Assembly: GCA_026705025.1 (NCBI GenBank)
Contig: JAPPBN010000043.1
Location: 1-8,717 of the forward strand
DNA length: 8,717 bases
Reading direction: 5' to 3'
Source: Bin125 sp026705025
GTDB taxonomy: Bacteria > Chloroflexota > Dehalococcoidia > Bin125
Numbering within the stretch: the first letter of the stretch is position 1; every line of letters starts with the position of its first letter. This document shows, in pieces, positions 5,818-8,717 of the stretch. Below the pieces are notes generated by a model. That model was not told where the DNA came from. It did not search any database and worked only from the letters and a program-made list of their open reading frames with translations. The translations under genes were made by a program, and so were the position numbers.

Positions 5818-6654
5818 TTAGCGCCGTCGACCGCGACGGCGAACGATGTACTTGTCGGATTGCTTCTTGCCGCGGGTGCGGCGGCCCAGGGTGTACCAGC
5901 CCCAGGGAGACTTCGGACCAGGCAGCCCAATGGGCGCCTTACCCTCTCCACCTCCATGCGGGTGGTCAACCGGGTTCATCACCGAGCCGCGAACCTGCGG
6001 TCGGCGTCCACGGTGACGGTTGCGTCCGGCTTTGCCGAGCTTGATGTTTGAGTGCTCGACGTTGCCCACCTGACCGATTGTGGCGTAGCAAACGGAACGG
6101 ACACGTCGCATTTCCCCCGAAGGCAGTCGCAGCAGCGTGTAGTTGCCTTCCTTGGCCATGATCTGCGCAGATGCGCCAGCCGACCGCACCATCTGCGCTC
6201 CGCGGCCCTCGGTCAGTTCCACATTGTGCACCTGGGTGCCATTCGGAATGGCGGACATCGGCAGCGCGTTGCCGACACGGATTGGAGCGTCGGGTCCCGA
6301 CATCACTCGGTCATCGACCCTCAGTCCGTTAGGCGCGACGATGTAACGCTTGACGCCGTCCGTGTAGAAGATCAGCGCAATTCGCGCTGTGCGGTTTGGG
6401 TCGTATTCAATCGCGGCGACTCGGCCTTCAATGCCAATGCGGTCGCGGCGCTTCCAATCGATGACCCGGTAGCGGCGCTTGTGTCCGCCACCGCGATGTC
6501 TGACAGTGATCCGACCCTTGTTGTTGCGACCGGACTTCTTCTTCAGCGGAGCGAGCAGGCTTTTCTCAGGCTTCTTCTTCGTGATTTCTTCGAAGGCATG
6601 ACCTGAGGAGTTGCGTCGTCCCGGGGAGGTCGGCTTGTAGTTCTTGATAGCCAC
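5818..6654 (-). CDS. rplB: 50S ribosomal protein L2 (GTG start)
   Basis: L2 is among the most conserved large-subunit proteins, needed for subunit association and peptidyl transferase activity. The product has 278 residues (family about 273-278), starting with a GTG codon read as MAIKNYKPTSPGRRN. The N-terminal domain includes GRNNKGRITVRHRGGGHKRRYR (42-63). The C-terminal part carries NPVDHPHGGGEG (227-238), whose first His (231) corresponds to the functionally important His229 of E. coli, then GLPGPKSPWGWYTLGRRTRGKK (243-264) and a basic end RRRGRRR. An upstream in-frame ATG would add 32 residues unlike any L2 and overlap rplW. The GTG has GAGGGGG six bases upstream and lies one base after the rplW stop. 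Confidence 0.98.
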   Translation of the reverse strand: MAIKNYKPTSPGRRNSSGHAFEEITKKKPEKSLLAPLKKKSGRNNKGRITVRHRGGGHKRRYRVIDWKRRDRIGIEGRVAAIEYDPNRTARIALIFYTDGVKRYIVAPNGLRVDDRVMSGPDAPIRVGNALPMSAIPNGTQVHNVELTEGRGAQMVRSAGASAQIMAKEGNYTLLRLPSGEMRRVRSVCYATIGQVGNVEHSNIKLGKAGRNRHRGRRPQVRGSVMNPVDHPHGGGEGKAPIGLPGPKSPWGWYTLGRRTRGKKQSDKYIVRRRGRRR

Positions 6655-6655
6655 G

Positions 6656-6955
6656 TCAGACCCCCTCAAACAGGCGGATCTCATAGCCCTCTGCGAGGGT
6701 AATGATCGCCTTTTTCCAGTCGCGCTCGCGGCCAGGCCGTCCGCGGCCAATCCGCCGCGTTGCGCCGCGGACGTTGATCACATTGACCTTTCGCACCTGG
6801 ACCGAGAAGGCGATTTCAATCGCCTCCCTGATCTGCAGCTTGTTCGCACGGGGGTCAACTTCGAACACGTACTTGCCCTGCTCAGCCAGCTCGGTTGATT
6901 TCTCGGTGATGATCGGCTGGCGGACGACAGCGAAGGGGTGAATGTCCTTAGGCAC
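6656..6955 (-). CDS. rplW: 50S ribosomal protein L23
   Basis: L23 lies at the exit-tunnel opening and is the main docking site for trigger factor and the signal recognition particle. Key segments (numbered from the GTG start) are VRQPIITEKSTELAEQGKYVFEV (11-33), ANKLQIREAIEIAFSVQVRKVNVINV (37-62) and the loop RRIGRGRPGRERDWKKAIITL (67-87). Three starts are possible: ATG 6973 (105 residues), ATG 6961 (101) and GTG 6955 (99). I prefer GTG 6955 because GAGGGGG stands exactly six bases before it, identical to the rplB site, and it gives the usual short N-terminus; the same element abuts ATG 6961 directly. All three starts overlap the end of rplD, by 8-26 bases. Identity is certain; the start is moderately sure. 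Confidence 0.93.
   Translation of the reverse strand: MPKDIHPFAVVRQPIITEKSTELAEQGKYVFEVDPRANKLQIREAIEIAFSVQVRKVNVINVRGATRRIGRGRPGRERDWKKAIITLAEGYEIRLFEGV
6661..6667 (-). promoter_or_regulatory. Ribosome binding site of rplB inside rplW
   Basis: GAGGGGG on the minus strand lies in the last codons of rplW, followed by TCTGAC and the GTG start at 6654. It fixes GTG as the rplB start, with six bases of spacing. Confidence 0.8.
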
Positions 6956-7595
6956 TACCATCCCCCTCGCCATTGAGGCCCCAGAGCGCTTCGCAGCGCC
7001 GCACGGCCGCCTCGGTCATGATCACCTGGTCGTGTGTCAGGATCAGGTAACTGCTCAGGGTTTGCGCCGGCATCGCCTGGATGTTGGGCAGATTCCGGGT
7101 GCCGCGGACCAGGTCTTCATCAACCCCGTCGGATACCACCAACGCGGAACGCTCGACTCCCATTGCCCGGCAAAGACTCGACATCTCAGCCGTTCTGGGG
7201 CCGAACACGACATCGGGTGCGGCCACGAACACGCCTCCCTCGGAGGCGCGTTGCGACAGCAGAGAGCGAATCGCCAGTCGGCGCATTCGCTTGGGCAATC
7301 GCTGTCGGTACGAACGCGGGTGCGGTCCGTGCGCGACGGCGCCGCCGATTCGCGTCGGTGATGATGGCGTGCCCATCCGAGCTCGGCCGCCACCCTTCTG
7401 CCGTCCGGTCTTCTTTGAGGCCTGGCGGATGCCGGAGCGATCGAGGGTCGAAGCAGTTCCCTGTCGCGCGTTCGCACGCTGAGCGGTCACAGCCTGATGG
7501 ACCACGGCGAGGTTGGGTTCAATCCCGAAGACTGAGTCGTCGGCCTCGATCTCTCCGGCGGCATTGCCCTGTTGGTCGATCAGCGGAAGTTTCAT
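6948..7595 (-). CDS. rplD: 50S ribosomal protein L4
   Basis: L4 has a globular domain on the ribosome surface and an extended loop forming the tunnel constriction with L22. In E. coli it also represses its own S10 operon. The 215-residue product shows ANARQGTAST (41-50), the tunnel loop with GRQKGGGRARMG (64-75) and AVAHGPHPRSY (86-96), and a C-terminal segment RNLPNIQAMPAQTLSSYLIL (167-186) followed by HDQVIMTEAAV (188-198). The loop reads GGG where many relatives have GTG in RQKGTGRAR. The ATG at 7595 overlaps the rplC stop by four bases (ATGA), with GAGG nine bases upstream. The stop is TAA at 6948-6950, inside the rplW start region. Confidence 0.98.
   Translation of the reverse strand: MKLPLIDQQGNAAGEIEADDSVFGIEPNLAVVHQAVTAQRANARQGTASTLDRSGIRQASKKTGRQKGGGRARMGTPSSPTRIGGAVAHGPHPRSYRQRLPKRMRRLAIRSLLSQRASEGGVFVAAPDVVFGPRTAEMSSLCRAMGVERSALVVSDGVDEDLVRGTRNLPNIQAMPAQTLSSYLILTHDQVIMTEAAVRRCEALWGLNGEGDGSA
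6962..6968 (-). promoter_or_regulatory. Ribosome binding site of rplW inside rplD
   Basis: GAGGGGG on the minus strand, in the GEGDG codons at the end of rplD, is followed by ATGGTA and GTG at 6955. The spacing equals that of the rplB site 300 bases downstream. It decides between the alternative rplW starts in favour of GTG, though the adjacent ATG at 6961 cannot be excluded. Confidence 0.6.
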
Positions 7596-8242
7596 CGCTT
7601 GCCGCCTCGCCGCTTGGTCTGTCGAATCCGAACCAGCCCATTTGTTGCGCCCGGCACCGAACCCTTGACGAACACCAGATGGCGATCGGCATTGATGTCG
7701 ACCACCTCCAGGTTCATCGACGTTGTGGCGCGGCCGCCCATGCGCCCCGCCATGCGCGTGCCTTTGAGCACGCGACCGGGGGTGGTGCCGGCGCCGACCG
7801 AACCGGGCGCCCGGTGCCGGTCGCTCTGGCCGTGAGTTCTCGGGCCGCCACGGAATCCGTGCCGTTTGACCACGCCAGCGAATCCCTTGCCTTTGGAGAT
7901 GCCCTGGATGTCGACCCGATCGCCGGCCGAGAACACTTCTGTCGCGTTGACCACCGTGCCGACCTCTACGTCGGCCAGTTCGTCGGCTCCGGTTCGAAAC
8001 ACCGCCAGGTGCCTGAGGGGTCCGTTGGCTCCGGAATGTCCTAGCTCCGCCTTGTTGATTCGCCAGGCCGGAGCTTCGCCGAAACCAACCTGCACGCCCG
8101 AGTAGCCGTCGCGCGATTCAGTCATTATCTGCGTGACCGGGCAGGGGCCAACCTCGAGCACGGTGCAGCCCACGACCGAGCCGTCCTCGCCGATTACCTG
8201 GACCATGCCCAACTTCTTCCCAAGGAGTCCGGGTATTGCCAT
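7592..8242 (-). CDS. rplC: 50S ribosomal protein L3
   Basis: L3 is an early assembly protein whose central extension reaches towards the peptidyl transferase centre. The 216-residue product starts MAIPGLLGKKLGMVQVIGEDG (1-21) and has GVQVGFGEAPAWRINKAELGH (49-69), GISKGKGFAGVVKRHGFRGGP (114-134) and the central extension HGQSDRHRAPGSVGAGTTPGR (137-157) with VLKGTRMAGRMGG (158-170). The glutamine methylated by PrmB in E. coli (in GSIGQNQTPG) is not present; this protein reads GSVGAGTTPG. It starts two bases after the rpsJ stop with only a weak binding site, so it probably relies on ribosomes finishing rpsJ. It overlaps rplD by four bases. Confidence 0.98.
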   Translation of the reverse strand: MAIPGLLGKKLGMVQVIGEDGSVVGCTVLEVGPCPVTQIMTESRDGYSGVQVGFGEAPAWRINKAELGHSGANGPLRHLAVFRTGADELADVEVGTVVNATEVFSAGDRVDIQGISKGKGFAGVVKRHGFRGGPRTHGQSDRHRAPGSVGAGTTPGRVLKGTRMAGRMGGRATTSMNLEVVDINADRHLVFVKGSVPGATNGLVRIRQTKRRGGKR

Positions 8243-8244
8243 GG

Positions 8245-8553
8245 CTAGAGCTTGATCTCGACATCGACACCCGACGACAGCTGTAGCCGCATCAGGGAAT
8301 CGACGGTCCTGCCGGTGGGTTCAATGATGTCGATGATCCGCTTGTGCGTGCGGATCTCGAACTGCTCGCGACCGTCCTTGTGGACAAACGGCGAACGGAT
8401 CACCGTGTACTTGCGGATTTCGGTAGGCAGCGGAATTGGCCCGGCCACTCCGGCGCCGGTCTTCTCGGCGGTGTCGAGAATCTGGGCGGCCGACTCATCG
8501 ATGATTCGATGGTCATAGGCCTTCAGCCGGATGCGGATCTTCTGCCGAGCCAT
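8245..8553 (-). CDS. rpsJ: 30S ribosomal protein S10
   Basis: S10 is part of the small-subunit head and, in many bacteria, also the antitermination factor NusE, partner of NusB. The 102-residue product is of normal length. It shows QKIRIRLKAYDHRIIDESA (4-22), the S10 signature region GAGVAGPIPLPT (33-44), then VIRSPFVHKDGREQFEIRTHKR (51-72) and IDIIEPTGRTVDSLMRLQLSSGVDVEIKL (74-102). It is the first gene of the S10 cluster and lies only 39 bases after tuf. The binding site is weak (AGAGACGG before ATG). No long leader of the E. coli S10 kind fits in the spacer. Confidence 0.98.
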   Translation of the reverse strand: MARQKIRIRLKAYDHRIIDESAAQILDTAEKTGAGVAGPIPLPTEIRKYTVIRSPFVHKDGREQFEIRTHKRIIDIIEPTGRTVDSLMRLQLSSGVDVEIKL

Positions 8554-8592
8554 ATTGCCGTCTCTCTGCCCTGTGATACGTCCGGTTCGGCG

Positions 8593-8717
8593 TTATTCCA
8601 TGATCGACGTGACAGCGCCGGCGCCGACCGTGCGACCGCCTTCGCGAATCGCGAAACGCAGCCCCTCCTCCAGCGCAATCGGCGAAATCAAGCGCACCTG
8701 CATCTGCACGTTGTCGC
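8593..8717 (-). CDS. tuf: Elongation factor Tu, C-terminal end (partial)
   Basis: EF-Tu delivers aminoacyl-tRNA to the ribosome as a GTP complex. Only the last 40 codons plus two bases lie in the window. The minus strand reads from DNVQMQVRLISPIALEEG (residues 1-18 of the fragment) through LRFAIREGGRTVGAGAVTSIME and a TAA stop at 8593-8595. This matches the end of domain III of EF-Tu, with the conserved FAIREGGRTVGAG segment. The gene continues beyond the right edge. Its position before rpsJ links the str operon (rpsL-rpsG-fusA-tuf) to the S10 cluster. Identity is based on a short but highly diagnostic stretch. Confidence 0.96.
   Translation of the reverse strand, partial: DNVQMQVRLISPIALEEGLRFAIREGGRTVGAGAVTSIME

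Noticed and set aside
5511..5969. Long N-terminal extension of rplV
   Set aside because: The extra residues are out-of-frame rplB and rpsS; L22 similarity starts exactly at the ATG at 5510.
6655..6750. 32-residue N-terminal extension of rplB from an upstream ATG
   Set aside because: It overlaps rplW and has no L2 similarity; the GTG at 6654 has a strong binding site and the family start AIKNYKPTSPG.
7034..8044. A 336-codon plus-strand open frame
   Set aside because: Antisense to rplD and rplC, with an Arg/Ser/Pro-rich composition typical of shadow frames in GC-rich DNA.
1..8717. A novel or accessory system, mobile element or CRISPR array
   Set aside because: Both strands are filled by conserved ribosomal-protein genes with spacers of 47 bases or less; nothing is left to host another system.

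Overview
The whole window is one ribosomal-protein gene cluster, transcribed leftwards (all genes on the minus strand). In transcription order it runs: 3' end of tuf (EF-Tu), then rpsJ (S10), rplC (L3), rplD (L4), rplW (L23), rplB (L2), rpsS (S19), rplV (L22), rpsC (S3), rplP (L16), rpmC (L29), rpsQ (S17), rplN (L14), rplX (L24), rplE (L5), rpsH (S8), rplF (L6), rplR (L18) and rpsE (S5). This is the classic bacterial S10 operon fused to the spc operon, with the tail of the str operon (tuf) just upstream. Every gene was identified from its protein sequence. rpsE meets the left edge at about its stop codon, and tuf is cut by the right edge.

The organism is a bacterium with GC-rich DNA. The L16, S3 and L23 sequences, the Cys4-type L24 and the direct tuf-rpsJ link suggest Chloroflexota or a nearby lineage. 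That is an impression from sequence character, not a computed placement. All genes look intact, of roughly normal length and under ordinary coding constraint. I see no mobile element, repeat array, tRNA, rRNA or CRISPR.

Spacing is very tight. The largest gap between genes is 47 bases (rplE-rpsH). From rpsC to rplE, seven consecutive genes are separated by 3 bases or less, or overlap by 1-4 bases. Many ribosome binding sites lie inside the last codons of the preceding gene, which implies translational coupling along a polycistronic mRNA. No promoter or terminator could be supported inside the window.

The main departure from textbook order is the absence of rpsN (S14), normally between rplE and rpsH. 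Only 47 bases lie there, so S14 must be encoded elsewhere or is missing from this assembly. A second oddity is that L29, S17 and S5 each carry an acidic C-terminal tail beyond the usual family end. I found no previously undescribed system here; this is essentially a housekeeping locus.
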